NCBI RefSeq assembly: GCF_042650645.1
Contig: NZ_JBHSBI010000016.1
Span: forward strand, 124,001 to 188,000
Source: Nonomuraea purpurea
GTDB lineage: Bacteria; Actinomycetota; Actinomycetes; Streptosporangiales; Streptosporangiaceae
DNA: 64,000 nt
Reading direction: 5' to 3'
Of this stretch, positions 53,801 through 62,783 are shown in pieces (within the stretch, counting starts at the first letter, position 1; each line of letters starts with the position of its first letter). The notes beneath the pieces are model-generated. The model searched no databases, had not been told where the DNA came from, and saw only the letters and a list, made by a program, of their open reading frames with translations. The position numbers and the translations under genes were made by a program.

Positions 53801-54793
53801 TCAGGCGGTCGGGGCGACGTCCGGGGCGCGTTCGACGTCGCCGGTCTCGTTCTGGCGCAGAGCGCGCCGCCCGAAGACGATCACATACGCGAGGAAGACC
53901 ACCTCGGCGAGCACCCCGATGCCGATCCGCGCCCCGGTCGGCAGCCCGGACGGCGTCACGAACGCCTCGATCAGCCCAGAGACGAACAGCACCACGACCA
54001 GCCCCAGCGCCACGCTCATCACGGCCCGCCCCTGCTCGGCCAGCGCCTCGACCCGCTTGCGCGGGCCCGGGTCGATGACCGTCCAGCCCAGGCGCATGCC
54101 CACGCCCGCCGCCAGGAACACGGCGGTCAGCTCCAGCAGCCCGTGCGGCAGGATCAGGCCGAAGAAGATGTCCAGCTTGTCCCTGGAGGCCATCAGCCCG
54201 GCGGAGACGGCGACGTTCTCGGCGTTGGCGTAGAGCACGTAGGGGATCGGCAGGCCGAGCACGACCGAGTAGATGATCATCTGTGCCGAGACCCACGCGT
54301 TGTTGATCCACACGCGGCTGGCGAAGGAGGCGGCCGGGTTCTCGGAGTAGTAGTCGGCGAAGTCGTGCTCGACGAGCTGGGTGATCTCGTCGGGCGAGGC
54401 GATCGACGCCTGGACCTCCGGGTTGCCCGCTACCCACGTGGCCATCACCGAGCCCACCACCAGGAACGCGAGCGTGCTGGCCAGCCACCACCACCGCGCC
54501 CGGTAGGCGACCACGGGGAACGACACCGTGAAGAAGCGCACCAGCTCCCGCCAGGCCGGCGTGTGCGCCCCGGTCACCGCGGACCTGGCCCTGGCCACCA
54601 GCGCCGACAGCCGCCCGACCAGGAGTTGGTCCTTGGACGACGAGCGGACGATGGACAGGTGCGTCGCCACCCGCTGATAGAGGTCCACGAGTTCGTCCAC
54701 CTCGTCGCCCGTCAGCGACGATCGCTTGTTCACGAGATGGTCGAGCCGGTCCCACACGGGGCGGTGTGCTGTGATGAACGCATCGATGTCCAC
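53801..54793 (-). CDS. SpoIIM-family (stage II sporulation protein M-like) membrane protein
   Basis: 330 aa. Cytoplasmic N-terminus (about 1-85), then about five or six membrane segments. SpoIIM landmarks: NNAWVSAQMIIYSVVLGLPI, PHGLLELTAVFLAAGVGMRL. In actinobacteria these genes commonly accompany MoxR/DUF58 and RDD genes. GTG start before DIDAF chosen by family comparison; a TTG 21 bp earlier is possible. It diverges from the RDD gene. Confidence 0.88.
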   Translation of the reverse strand: MDIDAFITAHRPVWDRLDHLVNKRSSLTGDEVDELVDLYQRVATHLSIVRSSSKDQLLVGRLSALVARARSAVTGAHTPAWRELVRFFTVSFPVVAYRARWWWLASTLAFLVVGSVMATWVAGNPEVQASIASPDEITQLVEHDFADYYSENPAASFASRVWINNAWVSAQMIIYSVVLGLPIPYVLYANAENVAVSAGLMASRDKLDIFFGLILPHGLLELTAVFLAAGVGMRLGWTVIDPGPRKRVEALAEQGRAVMSVALGLVVVLFVSGLIEAFVTPSGLPTGARIGIGVLAEVVFLAYVIVFGRRALRQNETGDVERAPDVAPTA

Positions 54794-54844
54794 CCGAACA
54801 TTCTGGCCGCTCAATCAGTGCGACATAGCCGTTAGGCTCCACAT

Positions 54845-55993
54845 ATGTCAGAGGTTGTGACCGGTGACGCGGTCGTCGTCGAAGTGCGCGTGGCGCAGAT
54901 GCCCTCGCGCGCACTGGCGATCGTCATCGACATGGTCGTCCAGATCATCGTGCTGAGCGGCGTTTACTCGATCTTGGGGGCGTTCGCCGTCATCTCGGAC
55001 CCCGCCATGTTCGCGGCCGTCATGCTCGTGATGCTCGTGCTGGTGATGGTCGGCTATCCGGTCATCTTCGAGTCCCTCAGCCGAGGGCGCAGCCTTGGCA
55101 AACTGCTGCTCGGGCTCCGGGTCGTCAGCGACGACGGCAGCCCCGAGCGCTTCCGTCAGGCGCTGTTCCGCGGGCTGGCGGGGGTGCTGGAGTTCTGGAT
55201 GCTGTCCGGGGCGCCGGCGCTCATCTCCTCGCTGGTCTCGCAGCGGGGCAAGCGGCTCGGCGACATCTTCGCGGGCACCATCGTGATCTCCGACCGGGAG
55301 ACGCGTGACAACCGGGAGATCATCATGATGCCGCCGCAGCTCGTGGGCTGGGCGGCCACGCTGGAGCTGTCCCAGCTCCCCGACGACGTGGCCAACGCCG
55401 CCCGTCAGTTCCTCATGCGCTGGCACGACCTGTCTCCGCAGATCCAGCACGAGATGGGGGTACGCATCGCGACCCAGACGGCGGCGTTCGTCTCGCCCTC
55501 GGCCCCGGCGGGGGTGCCGCCGCAGGCGTACCTGAGCGCCATCCTGGCCGAACGCCGCAGGCGGGAGGAGGCCCGCTTCGCCCAACGCGCCGGAACCGCC
55601 CGGCCACACCACCAGGGCGCAGGCCCCTACCAGCCACAACCGGGCTACCCACCGCAACCGGGCTACTCACCACAGCCCGGCTACTCACCACAGCCCGGCT
55701 ACTCACCACAGCCCGGCTACTCACCACAGCCCGGCTACTCACCACAGCCGAGCTACTCACCACAGCCCGGTTATTCACCGCAACCGGGCTACTCACCGCA
55801 GCCGGACACGAACCCCTATCAGGCGCAGCAGCCCGCCGCTCCCGGCGGGAACCAGCCTCCGCCGCCCGTCCCCGGGACCTACCGGCCGAACCGCTACCAG
55901 GCCGCTCCTCCCCTGCCCCATCAGGGAGGTTCCGGCGCGCCCGCTCCGGAGCCGCCGCAGGCGACTCCGGGCGGGTTCGCCCCGCCTCAGTGA
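54845..55993 (+). CDS. RDD-family membrane protein with PQPGYS repeat tail
   Basis: 382 aa. RDD domain about residues 15-160: MPSRALAIVIDMVVQIIVL, FESLSRGRSLGKLLLGLRVV, then KRLGDIFAGTIVI, with three membrane segments. A cytoplasmic helical region (about 175-245) follows. The C-terminal third (about 255-382) is Pro/Gln/Tyr-rich, including nine hexads of PQPGYS type. The tail is likely disordered and an interaction platform. Diverges from SpoIIM and belongs to the same functional neighbourhood. Confidence 0.9.
   Translation: MSEVVTGDAVVVEVRVAQMPSRALAIVIDMVVQIIVLSGVYSILGAFAVISDPAMFAAVMLVMLVLVMVGYPVIFESLSRGRSLGKLLLGLRVVSDDGSPERFRQALFRGLAGVLEFWMLSGAPALISSLVSQRGKRLGDIFAGTIVISDRETRDNREIIMMPPQLVGWAATLELSQLPDDVANAARQFLMRWHDLSPQIQHEMGVRIATQTAAFVSPSAPAGVPPQAYLSAILAERRRREEARFAQRAGTARPHHQGAGPYQPQPGYPPQPGYSPQPGYSPQPGYSPQPGYSPQPGYSPQPSYSPQPGYSPQPGYSPQPDTNPYQAQQPAAPGGNQPPPPVPGTYRPNRYQAAPPLPHQGGSGAPAPEPPQATPGGFAPPQ
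55634..55795 (+). repeat. 18-bp coding tandem repeat (PQPGYS)n in the RDD gene
   Basis: Nine 18-bp units close to CCACAGCCCGGCTACTCA, encoding PQPGYS; one copy reads PQPSYS and the first ends in Pro. Neighbouring copies are near-identical in DNA, indicating recent expansion. Confidence 0.9.
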
Positions 55994-56014
55994 GCGCGGT
56001 CACCGAGGCGGGCG
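55978..56014. terminator. Stem-loop between the convergent RDD and LVIVD genes
   Basis: CGCCCCGCCTC (55978-55988) pairs with GAGGCGGGCG (56005-56014) with one bulged C, overlapping the RDD stop. No T-run. Could serve both genes. Confidence 0.5.
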
Positions 56015-56024
56015 CCCGTTCAGG

Positions 56025-57407
56025 TCAGCCGTGCCCCGAGTTCCGGTACGACTCCTGGGTCTGCGTGTTCAACCGGTCAATTCGGACGTTCTTGGCGCTG
56101 TTCGTGAGCCGGTCGGTGATGTTGACGACGTCCAGCCCCTCGTTGAAGTCGGCGGCGTAGATGTAGCCGTTGTAGTAGTAGGCGGACCAGATGCCACCGC
56201 CGCCGCCGTCCGCGCGGGGCCCGCGATCGAAGTAGCCGATCTCCCTCGGACGGGCGGCGTCGGTGAAGTCCCAGATCGACAGCCCGCCCATGTACCAGGC
56301 CTGGACCATGATGTCGCGGCCCTTGACGGGGATCAGCGAGCCGTTGTGCGCGACGCAGTTCTCGCTGTCGGCCTGGTAGCGCGGGATCTTGAAGTAGCTC
56401 TTGAACGTGAACTGCCCGTTCGAGATGTCGTAGATCGCGTTCGCGCCCCGGGTGGGACCGGTGGCCTCGTTGCAGGTCGCGGCCCCTCCGCCGCCGAGTT
56501 CGTCGGTGAAGACGACCTTCTTGGCGTCGTTGCTGAACGTCGCCGAGTGCCAGAACGCGAAGTTCGGGTCCGTGGTCCTGGCGGTGATCTTCGGGTTCAG
56601 CCGGTCGGAGATGTCGAACAGCACGCCGTCACCCATGCACGCGCCGGCCGCGATGTCCTTCTCGGCGTAGGCGGTGATGTCGTGGCAGCCGCTGGTCGGC
56701 AGGAGCAGCCCCGGCTGGGTCTCGTTGCCGCCGTCGGGGAAGACCACCGGGGTCGCCGCCACCGCCGCCGCGGCGGGGTTCCTGAGCGGCACCTTGATGA
56801 TCGAGATCTTGTCGTGCGGGGGCCGGCAGTCGGGGAAGTTCGTGGCCGGCTGGTACGACGAGACGTAGACGTAGACGTTCTTGTTCCGGTCGGCGCCCTT
56901 GCCCGGCACCAGGGTCAGGGTGTGCGAGCCGCAGTCCGTCTCGACCGACTTGATGTATTTCGGGTTGGCCTTGTCGGAGATGTCGAAGATCCGGACGCCC
57001 TCCCACGACTCCTTGACCGAGGCGCTCTGCGAGGTGCTGTTGCACGAGTCGTCGCTGCGCGAGGAGTCGACGGCGGTGAACAGCAGGTTTCCGTGGACGC
57101 TGACGTCCATCTGGCCGCCGGGGCAGACGACGGAGCTGACGGCCGCGGCCTTCTTGGGGTTCCTGATGTCGTAGATCGAGAACCCGCCGTAGTTGCCGAC
57201 GTAGGCGTAGCCGTCCTGGAACGCGATGTCGGTGTTGATCGTGGCGGCGATCGGGGCGGGCTTCGGGATGTTCAGGACGTGGGACACGTTCGGGCTGGTG
57301 ACAACGGTGTCGGGCGGCGGGATGTCGCCGGCCGTCGCGGGTAATGCCGTCAGAGCCATGGCGACGGCCACCCCGGCCAGTACGAGAGCACGGCGCGGAT
57401 GTGACAC
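56025..57407 (-). CDS. Secreted LVIVD-repeat beta-propeller protein (copy 1)
   Basis: 460 aa. Signal peptide (about 1-27; ALVLAGVAVAMALTALPATA). Repeated blades with YVGNYGGFSIYDIRNP, GVRIFDISDKANPKYIKSVE, VLFDISDRLNPKITA and LSIWDFTDAARPREI, the LVIVD pattern of extracellular propellers. Several Cys and His are shared with the paralogue downstream of its promoter (CPGGQMDVSV, SGCHDITAY, ENCVAHNGS), suggesting disulfides or metal binding. GTG start with AAGGAGG 7 bp upstream. Function unknown. Confidence 0.85.
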   Translation of the reverse strand: MSHPRRALVLAGVAVAMALTALPATAGDIPPPDTVVTSPNVSHVLNIPKPAPIAATINTDIAFQDGYAYVGNYGGFSIYDIRNPKKAAAVSSVVCPGGQMDVSVHGNLLFTAVDSSRSDDSCNSTSQSASVKESWEGVRIFDISDKANPKYIKSVETDCGSHTLTLVPGKGADRNKNVYVYVSSYQPATNFPDCRPPHDKISIIKVPLRNPAAAAVAATPVVFPDGGNETQPGLLLPTSGCHDITAYAEKDIAAGACMGDGVLFDISDRLNPKITARTTDPNFAFWHSATFSNDAKKVVFTDELGGGGAATCNEATGPTRGANAIYDISNGQFTFKSYFKIPRYQADSENCVAHNGSLIPVKGRDIMVQAWYMGGLSIWDFTDAARPREIGYFDRGPRADGGGGGIWSAYYYNGYIYAADFNEGLDVVNITDRLTNSAKNVRIDRLNTQTQESYRNSGHG

Positions 57408-57488
57408 TCGGGAGCCTCCTTGATCACATGTGTCCTTGTGAAGACACAGGTGACCCGAATCCTTAACCCAACCCTCTCCGTCCACTAG

Positions 57489-57518
57489 ATGTCATGTTGT
57501 TAATAAATTTCATGACAT
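57489..57518. promoter_or_regulatory. 8-bp inverted repeat upstream of LVIVD copy 1
   Basis: ATGTCATG (57489-57496) and CATGACAT (57511-57518) flank an AT-rich 14-bp spacer. A second short inverted repeat, TGTGTC/GACACA, lies at 57429-57448 nearer the start. Candidate operator and promoter elements. Confidence 0.5.
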
Positions 57519-57610
57519 GACGGCTTGCGGACTGTCGGATGCCGACGTACAGTGCGCCGGGTTCGGACGCGGCGAGAACCCGCCAGGGCCCTCGCCGCGT
57601 CACCGGTGGC

Positions 57611-59014
57611 TCACCAGTCGTCGTGCCCGTGACCCCACTCGGGATACGAGGCCTGCGTCTGCGCGTTCAGCGAGCGCATCTTGACGCCGTTGGCCTTGTT
57701 CGTCCGCGGGTCGTCGATCTTCAGCACGTCCAGGCCCAGGTTGAAGTCGGAGCCGTAGATGTAGCCGTTGTAGTAGTAGGCGGACCAGAAGCCGCCGCTC
57801 AGCGCCGGAGCGGTGTTGTCGGGGCCGCGCTCGAAGAAGGCGATCTCCTTCGGGTGCGCCGAGTCGGTGAAGTCGACCACGGAGATGCCGCCCTGGTACC
57901 ACGCCTGCACCATGATGTCGCGCCCCTTGACCGGGATCAGCGAGCCGTTGTGGGCCACGCAGTTCTCCGTGTCGGCCTGGTGACGCGCGATCTTGAAGTA
58001 GCTCCTGAACTCGAGCTTGCCGCGCTTGATGTCGTAGTAGGCGTTGGCGCCCCGGTTCGGCCCGATCGCCTCGTTGCAGGTCGCCCTGCTGCCGCCGCCG
58101 AGCTCGTCGGTGAAGATCACCTTCGTGCCGTCGTTGTTGAACGTCGCCGAGTGCCAGAAGGCGAAGTTCGCCTCGTCGCGCACGGTCGCGGTGACTCTGG
58201 GCTGTTCCGGGTTGCGGATGTCGAGCAGGATGCCGTCACCCATGCAGGCCCCCGCCGCGATGCCCTTCTCCGGGTAGGCCGTGATGTCGTGGCAACCCGT
58301 CGTGGCGGACTTGCCGTCCGGGTAGTTCCCCGGCACGCCGGGGAAGCCCCCGTCGGGGAACAGGTTCGGCGTGGAGATCACGCTCGCGGCCGTCGGGTCG
58401 CGCAGCGGCACCTTGATGATCGAGATCAGGTCGTGGGGCGGCTGGCAGTCCGGGAACGTGCCGCTCGGGCTGTAGGAGGAGACGTAGATGTAGACGTTCT
58501 CCCGCCTGCGGTCGGGCACCAGCGTGTTCGTGTGCGAGCCGCAGTTCGTCTCGACCGACTTGATGTACTTCGGGTTGGCCTTGTCGGAGACGTCGAAGAT
58601 GCGGATGCCCTCCCACGACTCCTTGATCGAGGCGCTCTGCGAGGTGCTGTTGCACGAGTCGTCGTTGCGCGAGGAGTCGACCGACCCGAACAGCAGGTTG
58701 CCGTAGACGGACATGTCCATCTGGCCGCCCGGGCAGACGACGGAGCTGACCACCGAGGTCCGCTTCGGGTTCTTGATGTCGTAGATGGAGAAGCCGGAGT
58801 AGTTGCCCACATAGGCGTAGTCGCCCTGGAAGGCGATGTCCGTGTTGATGTCGGCAAGGGCCTGGGGCTTGGGCACGTTGGTGACGTGCTTGATGTTGGG
58901 GCTCATGACGATCTCGCCGGGAGCCGGGATGTCCGCCGCCTGTGCGGGCAACGTGACGCCCGCCAGCGCCACGACCGCCGCGAACAGGACGAGGGCCCTG
59001 CGGGGGGTAAACAC
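57611..59014 (-). CDS. Secreted LVIVD-repeat beta-propeller protein (copy 2)
   Basis: 467 aa paralogue of the next gene downstream, similar over the whole length (same blade motifs; CPGGQMDMSVYGNLLF, DSCNSTSQSASIKESWEG, ENCVAHNGSLIPVKGRDIM). Signal peptide about 1-26. GTG start with GGAGG 7 bp upstream; both copies share a TCCCGAGTG start context. Same order and strand, so a tandem duplication. It diverges from a DUF305 lipoprotein gene. Confidence 0.85.
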   Translation of the reverse strand: MFTPRRALVLFAAVVALAGVTLPAQAADIPAPGEIVMSPNIKHVTNVPKPQALADINTDIAFQGDYAYVGNYSGFSIYDIKNPKRTSVVSSVVCPGGQMDMSVYGNLLFGSVDSSRNDDSCNSTSQSASIKESWEGIRIFDVSDKANPKYIKSVETNCGSHTNTLVPDRRRENVYIYVSSYSPSGTFPDCQPPHDLISIIKVPLRDPTAASVISTPNLFPDGGFPGVPGNYPDGKSATTGCHDITAYPEKGIAAGACMGDGILLDIRNPEQPRVTATVRDEANFAFWHSATFNNDGTKVIFTDELGGGSRATCNEAIGPNRGANAYYDIKRGKLEFRSYFKIARHQADTENCVAHNGSLIPVKGRDIMVQAWYQGGISVVDFTDSAHPKEIAFFERGPDNTAPALSGGFWSAYYYNGYIYGSDFNLGLDVLKIDDPRTNKANGVKMRSLNAQTQASYPEWGHGHDDW

Positions 59015-59029
59015 TCGGGAACCTCCGAT

Positions 59030-59122
59030 AAAGAGGGCATAAAACCTACGTCATCGTCGCGTTTCTCCCCTCTCGGCCGCCAGCGACCAAGTTGTCAATT
59101 TTTGTTCCTGTTCGCCCTCTTT
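59030..59122. promoter_or_regulatory. 9-bp inverted repeat spanning the LVIVD2/DUF305 divergent promoter
   Basis: AAAGAGGGC (59030-59038) and GCCCTCTTT (59114-59122) are perfect inverted copies 75 bp apart, one near each divergent start. They may be binding sites for one regulator of both genes. The spacer is AT-rich. Confidence 0.45.
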
Positions 59123-59182
59123 TAATCCGCCGCGTGATGTTCTAGAGTGCGCATTCTCCATCGAGTCAGTCAGGGAGGCTGG

Positions 59183-59818
59183 GTGCGCGTCGCGCTCATC
59201 GTCATCGCAGCCACGGTCGTCGCCCTTTCCGGATGCACCTCCACCACCGCGCCGCAGGCCCCCCGGGCCGACTCGACCGCGCCAGTGATCGCCCCCGGCC
59301 GGCCGGGTGAGCAGGCCAAGACGCTCTCACCGTCCGAGGCCGCCACCGCCGTCCCCTCCGCCACCCCGAACGCCGCCGACATCAAGTACGTCCAGGACAT
59401 GATCATCCATCACCGGCAGGCACTCGACATGGCCCTGCTGGCGCCCAGCCGAGCAGGCTCGACCCAGCTCAAGAGCCTGGCGGAGCGGATCAAGGCGGCC
59501 CAGGGGCCGGAGATCCAGTTCATGACGACCTGGCTGCGGGAGCAGGACCAGAAGGCGCCCGACCATCACGCCGCCCATGACGGGATGCCCGGCATGGCCA
59601 CGCCGGAGCAACTGGAGTCGCTGAAGGCGGCCAAGGGCCCGGACTTCGACCGGCTCTTCCTCCAGCTCATGATCAACCATCACATGGGGGCCATCAAGAT
59701 GTCGGAGCAGGTGCTGACCAACGGCTCCCACATCCGCATCGAAGAACTCGCCGGCGACGTCAGCATCACGCAGACGGCGGAGATCCGCCGCATGCAAGAA
59801 CTCCAGTCCTCCCTGTAG
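59183..59818 (+). CDS. DUF305 lipoprotein
   Basis: 211 aa. Lipobox ALSGC after a hydrophobic segment. The DUF305 domain (about 60-205) has IIHHRQALDMAL and LMINHHMGAIKMS His-His motifs and a His/Met segment (DHHAAHDGMPGM), suggesting metal binding; some DUF305 proteins bind copper. GTG 59183 has GGGAGG 4 bp upstream; a GTG 36 bp earlier is less likely. It diverges from the LVIVD pair and may act with it outside the membrane; that link is inferred. Confidence 0.87.
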   Translation: MRVALIVIAATVVALSGCTSTTAPQAPRADSTAPVIAPGRPGEQAKTLSPSEAATAVPSATPNAADIKYVQDMIIHHRQALDMALLAPSRAGSTQLKSLAERIKAAQGPEIQFMTTWLREQDQKAPDHHAAHDGMPGMATPEQLESLKAAKGPDFDRLFLQLMINHHMGAIKMSEQVLTNGSHIRIEELAGDVSITQTAEIRRMQELQSSL

Positions 59819-59850
59819 CCCCCGGAAAGTCGCCGTCCTCCGGCGGCGCG

Positions 59851-61086
59851 TCAGGAGCCCATGCGCCAGGAGTGGAGGTAGTCCTCCTGGTCAGGGGTGA
59901 GCGTGTCGATGCCGATGCCCGTGGCTGCCAGTTTGAGGCGGGCGACCTCGTGGTCGATCTCCTCGGGCACGTCGTAGACGCCGGGACCGAGGTCGGAGCG
60001 TTCGCCGACGAGCCAGGCCACGGCGAGGGCCTGGGCGGAGAACGACATGTCCATGACGGCGGCCGGGTGTCCCTCGGCGGCGGTGAGGTTGACCAGCCGC
60101 CCCTCGGCGAGCAGCAGCAGGCGGCGACCGTCGGGCATGACGTACTCGTCGGTGTTGGGCCGCACGCCGCGGTGCACGTCGTGGGCCAGCTCGTCCAGCG
60201 CCCGCACGTCGATCTCCACGTCGAAGTGCCCGGCGTTGGCCAGGATCGCCCCGTCCTTCATGACGGACAGGTGCTCGGCCCTGATCACGTCGCGGTTGCC
60301 GGTGACGGTGACGAAGAGGTCGCCGAGCAGCGCGGCCTGCGCCATCGGCCGCACCTCATACCCCTGCAGGGTGGCGTCGAGGGCCTTGACGGCGTCGATC
60401 TCGGTCACGATGACCCGCGCCCCGAACCCCTTGGCCCGCTCGGCCACCCCGCGCCCGCAGAAGCCGAACCCGGCCACGACCACGGTCCGCCCGGCCAGCA
60501 TGGTGTTGGTGGCCCGCATGATGCCGTCGAGCGTCGACTGCCCGGTGCCGTACCGGTTGTCGAACATGCGCTTGGTCCGGGTGTCGTTCACCGCCACGAC
60601 GGGGAACCTGAGCGCGCCCTCGGCCGCCATCTGCCGCAACCTGATGATCCCGGTCGTGGTCTCCTCGCAGCCGCCGCTGACCCGCTCCAGCAGGTCGGTC
60701 CGCTCGGTGTGCAGGATGTTGACCAGATCGCACCCGTCATCGAGCACGAGATCAGGCCCGAGATCCAACGCCTGATGGATATGCCGGTAATAGGTGGCCC
60801 GATCGACCCCGGCCCGCGCATGCACGGCGATCCCATACGCCCGCACCGCCTCAGCGACGTCGTCCTGCGTGGACAGCGGGTTGGAGGCGGCCAACGCGAT
60901 CTCGGCCCCACCCGCCTTCAACGCCCCCATCAGCACGGCGGTCTCGGCGGTGACGTGCAGACAGGCGGCGATCTTCAACCCTTCGAGCGGCCGCTCCAGC
61001 GCGAACCGCTCCCCGATCGCCGTCAACACGGGCATCGACCTGGCGGCCCACGAAATCTGCCGCTCCCCGCTCTCCCAGAGATCCAT
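59851..61086 (-). CDS. Short-form adenosylhomocysteinase paralogue
   Basis: 411 aa, shorter than the 475-aa enzyme encoded next door. Retains CEETTTGIIRL, NDTRTKRMFDNRYGTGQST, the Rossmann motif GFGFCGRG, VTEIDAVKALDA and NAGHFDVEID. It lacks the roughly 40-residue insertion and the C-terminal Lys/Tyr tail (KPDHYRY) of the long form, matching the archaeal/Thermotoga-type SAHH. ATG 61086 is chosen with GAAGG 6 bp upstream. It may hydrolyse SAH or a related nucleoside thioether. Confidence 0.88.
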   Translation of the reverse strand: MDLWESGERQISWAARSMPVLTAIGERFALERPLEGLKIAACLHVTAETAVLMGALKAGGAEIALAASNPLSTQDDVAEAVRAYGIAVHARAGVDRATYYRHIHQALDLGPDLVLDDGCDLVNILHTERTDLLERVSGGCEETTTGIIRLRQMAAEGALRFPVVAVNDTRTKRMFDNRYGTGQSTLDGIMRATNTMLAGRTVVVAGFGFCGRGVAERAKGFGARVIVTEIDAVKALDATLQGYEVRPMAQAALLGDLFVTVTGNRDVIRAEHLSVMKDGAILANAGHFDVEIDVRALDELAHDVHRGVRPNTDEYVMPDGRRLLLLAEGRLVNLTAAEGHPAAVMDMSFSAQALAVAWLVGERSDLGPGVYDVPEEIDHEVARLKLAATGIGIDTLTPDQEDYLHSWRMGS

Positions 61087-61229
61087 GGCCAACCTTCAAC
61101 CGAAGAACACGGCCAAGAAGACGCTCCGTCACGGCGCCCGGCCCGTGAGCCTTCACGACCGGCCATGACAGACGGAAGGGGCTACGGCGCGTGCGGGCAA
61201 CTTGGCCTGCCGTACAAACTTGACTTAGA

Positions 61230-61289
61230 CGCCCCAAAGGGGCGGCTCCGGGAGGGAAAGCCCTCCTGGAGCAGCAACCCCTCCCGGAG
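61230..61289 (-). promoter_or_regulatory. Hairpin plus alternative stems between the two SAH hydrolase genes
   Basis: CGCCCC/GGGGCG forms a tight stem at 61230-61244. Next to it CTCCGGGAGGG (61246-61256) can pair either with CCCTCCTGGAG (61261-61271, 10 of 11) or with CCCTCCCGGAG (61279-61289, 11 of 11), so two exclusive structures are possible. A further AGTGC/GCACT stem lies around 61303-61316. They lie downstream of ahcY and 144-203 bp before the short paralogue. Confidence 0.55.
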
Positions 61290-61355
61290 CAACACCCTGA
61301 AGTGCAGCAGCACTGCGAGATGAGCCTTGGGGAACGAGACAGAGATCCCGCAGAT

Positions 61356-62783
61356 TTAGTACCGATAGTGGTCGGGCTTGTAGGGGCCTTCGATGTGGAC
61401 GCCGATGTAGGAGGCCTGCTCCTTGCTGAGCTCGGTCAGCTTCACGCCCAGGGCGTCGAGGTGGAGCCGCGCGACCTTCTCGTCCAGGTGCTTGGGCAGC
61501 GTGTAGACGCCGATCGGGTACTCGGCCGTCTTGGCGAACAGCTCGATCTGCGCGATCACCTGGTTGGTGAAGGAGTTGGACATGACGAAGCTCGGGTGGC
61601 CGGTGGCGCAGCCGAGGTTCATCAGGCGGCCCTCGGCGAGCACGAGGATCGAGTGCCCGTCGGCGAAGACCCACTCGTCGACCTGCGGCTTGATGTTGTT
61701 CTTGACGATGCCGGGCAGCTTGGCGAGCCCGGCCATGTCGATCTCGTTGTCGAAGTGGCCGATGTTGGAGACGATCGCCTGGTGCTTCATCTGCGCCATG
61801 TGGGCGGCGGTGATGATGTTGAAGTTGCCGGTGGTGGTGACGAAGATGTCGGCGATGCCGACGACCTCCTCCAGCGTGGTCACCTGGAAGCCGTCCATGG
61901 CCGCCTGGAGCGCGCAGATCGGGTCGATCTCGGTGACGATGACGCGGGCGCCCTGGCCGCGCAGCGCGTCGGCGCAGCCCTTGCCGACGTCGCCATAGCC
62001 GCAGACCACGGCCACCTTGCCGCCGATCAGCACGTCGGTGGCGCGGTTGAGGCCGTCGATGACGGAGTGGCGGCAGCCGTACTTGTTGTCGAACTTCGAC
62101 TTGGTGACCGAGTCGTTGACGTTGATGGCCGGGAAGAGGAGCTGGCCGTTCTTGTGCATCTCGTACAGGCGGTGCACGCCGGTCGTGGTCTCCTCGGTGA
62201 CGCCCTTGATGCTCTCGGCGATCCGGGTCCACCTCTTGTCGGCGCCGACCGTGCGGGTGAGCAGGTCGATGATGACGTGCCACTCCTCCGGGTCCTCGGC
62301 GGTGGCGGCGGGGACGGCGCCGGCCTTCTCGTACTCGGCGCCCTTGTGCACGAGGAGCGTGGCGTCGCCGCCGTCGTCGAGGATCATGTTGGGGGCGTCC
62401 CCGTCAGGCCAGGTGAGGGCCTGCTCGGTGCACCACCAGTACTCCTCCAGCGTCTCGCCCTTCCAGGCGAACACCGGGACGCCCTGTGGGTCGTCCTGGG
62501 TGCCGTTGGGGCCGACGACCACCGCGGCGGCGGCGTGGTCCTGGGTGGAGAAGATGTTGCAGCTCACCCAGCGGACCTCGGCGCCGAGCGCGACCAGCGT
62601 CTCGATGAGGACGGCGGTCTGGATCGTCATGTGCAGGGAGCCCATGATCTTCGCGCCGCGAAGGGGCTGGGAGGCCGCGTACTCCTTGCGGACCGCCATG
62701 AGGCCGGGCATCTCGTGCTCGGCGAGCCGGATCTCCTTGCGGCCGAAGTCGGCAAGTGAAAGGTCTGCGACCTTGAAGTCCAT
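61356..62783 (-). CDS. ahcY: Adenosylhomocysteinase (S-adenosyl-L-homocysteine hydrolase)
   Basis: 475 aa, the usual long bacterial form. Reversibly cleaves SAH to adenosine and homocysteine with bound NAD. Substrate residues in GSLHMTIQTAVL, TEETTTGVHRL and NDSVTKSKFDN; NAD motif CGYGDVGKGCAD; C-terminal KPDHYRY that completes the NAD site of the partner subunit. GAGGGG precedes the ATG. Diverges from a MerR regulator across 104 bp; no SAH-riboswitch consensus is recognisable there. Confidence 0.97.
   Translation of the reverse strand: MDFKVADLSLADFGRKEIRLAEHEMPGLMAVRKEYAASQPLRGAKIMGSLHMTIQTAVLIETLVALGAEVRWVSCNIFSTQDHAAAAVVVGPNGTQDDPQGVPVFAWKGETLEEYWWCTEQALTWPDGDAPNMILDDGGDATLLVHKGAEYEKAGAVPAATAEDPEEWHVIIDLLTRTVGADKRWTRIAESIKGVTEETTTGVHRLYEMHKNGQLLFPAINVNDSVTKSKFDNKYGCRHSVIDGLNRATDVLIGGKVAVVCGYGDVGKGCADALRGQGARVIVTEIDPICALQAAMDGFQVTTLEEVVGIADIFVTTTGNFNIITAAHMAQMKHQAIVSNIGHFDNEIDMAGLAKLPGIVKNNIKPQVDEWVFADGHSILVLAEGRLMNLGCATGHPSFVMSNSFTNQVIAQIELFAKTAEYPIGVYTLPKHLDEKVARLHLDALGVKLTELSKEQASYIGVHIEGPYKPDHYRY

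Noticed and set aside
55413..56003. Minus-strand frame with AVVSSR repeats
   Set aside because: Antisense reading of the PQPGYS repeat in the RDD gene.
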